Source: Flavobacterium sp. JAD_PAG50586_2 (GTDB lineage: Bacteria; Bacteroidota; Bacteroidia; Flavobacteriales; Flavobacteriaceae). Taken from it: DNA of 64,000 nucleotides. Positions 63,438 through 64,000 of the stretch are shown piece after piece (position 1 is the stretch's first letter; each line of letters begins with the position of its first letter). Location: positions 1,550,001 to 1,614,000 of the forward strand of contig CP096136.1 of NCBI GenBank assembly GCA_023213215.1, given 5' to 3'. The position numbers and the translations under genes are program-made. The notes under the pieces are model-generated. The model was given only the letters and a program-made list of their open reading frames with translations, had not been told where the DNA came from and made no database searches.

Positions 63438-64000
63438 TTATAATTTAGGGTTGTTCTTTATCGAATTGGACATTTCCTCGGCCATTTTCAGTGCGTTGTA
63501 GGCGTTGACAATTTTGCCTGAAACTGAAGCTTGTGAAAAAGGGATCTTAATTCTTTTCTCGTCAACCAAAACCTCAAGATTCAAAGGAGTTCCCGATTGC
63601 ATTAAGATTTGTTTTACCTGCGCCGCTTTCAGATTTGGATAATACTCACGGATTAAGGTGGCAACACCAGCTGCATTTGGAGCAGCCATTGATGTTCCCT
63701 GCAAGTATTTGTATTTGTTACCAGGAACGGTTGCATAAATCTTTACCCCAGGAGCATAAACGTCTACATTTTTCTGTCCGTAGTTTGAAAATTTTGCAAT
63801 TACCTTTTCACCATATTCATAATTTAAGGCACCAATAGTCAATAAGTTGTCTGCAATTTCAGCACCATTTACTGCATCAGTCGGGAAATTTGGCTCCTTG
63901 TCTATGTCTTTGGCATCATTTCCTGCAGCGTGGACAATTAACACATCTTTACTTGCCGCATATTTTATAGCATCGTAAACCCATTCAGCATGTGGAGAGA
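63438..64000 (-). CDS. S8 family (subtilisin-like) serine protease (5' truncated by window)
   Basis: The C-terminal ~187 residues of a subtilase; the frame is open to the window edge, so the GTG at 63944 is internal. The oxyanion-hole Asn is in VHAAGND and the catalytic Ser in LQGTSMAAPNAAGVAT. The Asp and His of the triad lie outside. No T9SS tail is visible; the protein ends NSIKNNPKL. It is probably exported, judging by family; the substrate is unknown. Confidence 0.88.
   Translation of the reverse strand, partial: SPHAEWVYDAIKYAASKDVLIVHAAGNDAKDIDKEPNFPTDAVNGAEIADNLLTIGALNYEYGEKVIAKFSNYGQKNVDVYAPGVKIYATVPGNKYKYLQGTSMAAPNAAGVATLIREYYPNLKAAQVKQILMQSGTPLNLEVLVDEKRIKIPFSQASVSGKIVNAYNALKMAEEMSNSIKNNPKL

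Overview
The window is a 64 kb piece of an AT-rich bacterial chromosome, most likely Flavobacterium or a close relative (Bacteroidota). The evidence is the repeated -7 promoter box TAnnTTTG, a C-terminal type IX secretion (T9SS) sorting domain, and family types typical of Flavobacteriia: DUF4175, DUF4837, DUF6909-like, GH3-like, a PIF1-like helicase with a C-terminal helix-turn-helix, and a membrane AraC regulator. Genus is inference; I could run no search.

Layout. (1) 1-10.2 kb is a surface-polysaccharide (O-antigen) locus. It holds two Wzy/ligase-like membrane proteins, GT4 and GT2 glycosyltransferases, an FkbM methyltransferase, a Wzx flippase, the dTDP-rhamnose genes rfbD, rfbC and rfbA (no rfbB here) and a Wzz-like chain-length protein. 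(2) 10.2-21.6 kb is mostly minus strand: a DUF6909-type protein with nucleoside-phosphorylase-like motifs, a carboxypeptidase-regulatory-domain protein, a GH3-like enzyme, an M23 peptidase, tatA, an alpha/beta hydrolase, tex, nnrD, a cation-diffusion transporter and rpiB. (3) 21.64-22.35 kb is a gene-free AT-rich gap at a divergent switch point, a candidate replication origin. (4) 22.4-30.7 kb is plus strand: a seven-repeat propeller with a T9SS tail, rnr, a head-GIN-domain protein, a LysE transporter, an AraC regulator and an LTA-synthase-like enzyme. (5) 30.7-31.3 kb has a 90-bp tandem array beside tRNA-Cys that copies part of the tRNA 3' end and its terminator. (6) 31.3-40.5 kb: folB, glnS, a YtxH/holin-like trio, an SPFH protein, two exported proteins, an IS3-family element inserted in a terminator loop, and gltX. 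(7) 40.6-50.5 kb: DUF4175, ybeY, mnmG, a methyltransferase, an OmpH-like lipoprotein and a helicase. Two parS sites bracket mnmG. (8) 50.5-64 kb: DoxX, holB, an 18-unit 21-bp array beside a Cro/CI-type regulator gene, pgk, a LysM transglycosylase, a DUF4837 lipoprotein, an ElaA-type acetyltransferase, a double OmpA-domain protein, a CtpA-like protease, rnpA, an M1 peptidase and a truncated subtilase.

Two points affect the whole window. First, about 19 single-base frameshifts, almost all in A or T runs, interrupt otherwise well-conserved genes including rfbA, tatA and nnrD. Each can be repaired by one base. This looks like sequencing error, not gene decay, and affected genes are listed with the repaired span. 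Second, parS, mnmG, rnpA and a divergent AT-rich gap with DnaA-box-like words suggest the window lies close to the chromosome origin.

The least explained structure is the 21-bp array at 52.06-52.42 kb. Its 18 units keep an exact 21-bp period although their sequence has drifted widely. Other unexplained non-coding structures are the 90-bp tRNA-Cys-linked array, the three 40-bp palindromes at 17.2 kb and the 7-bp repeat inside the gltX promoter.
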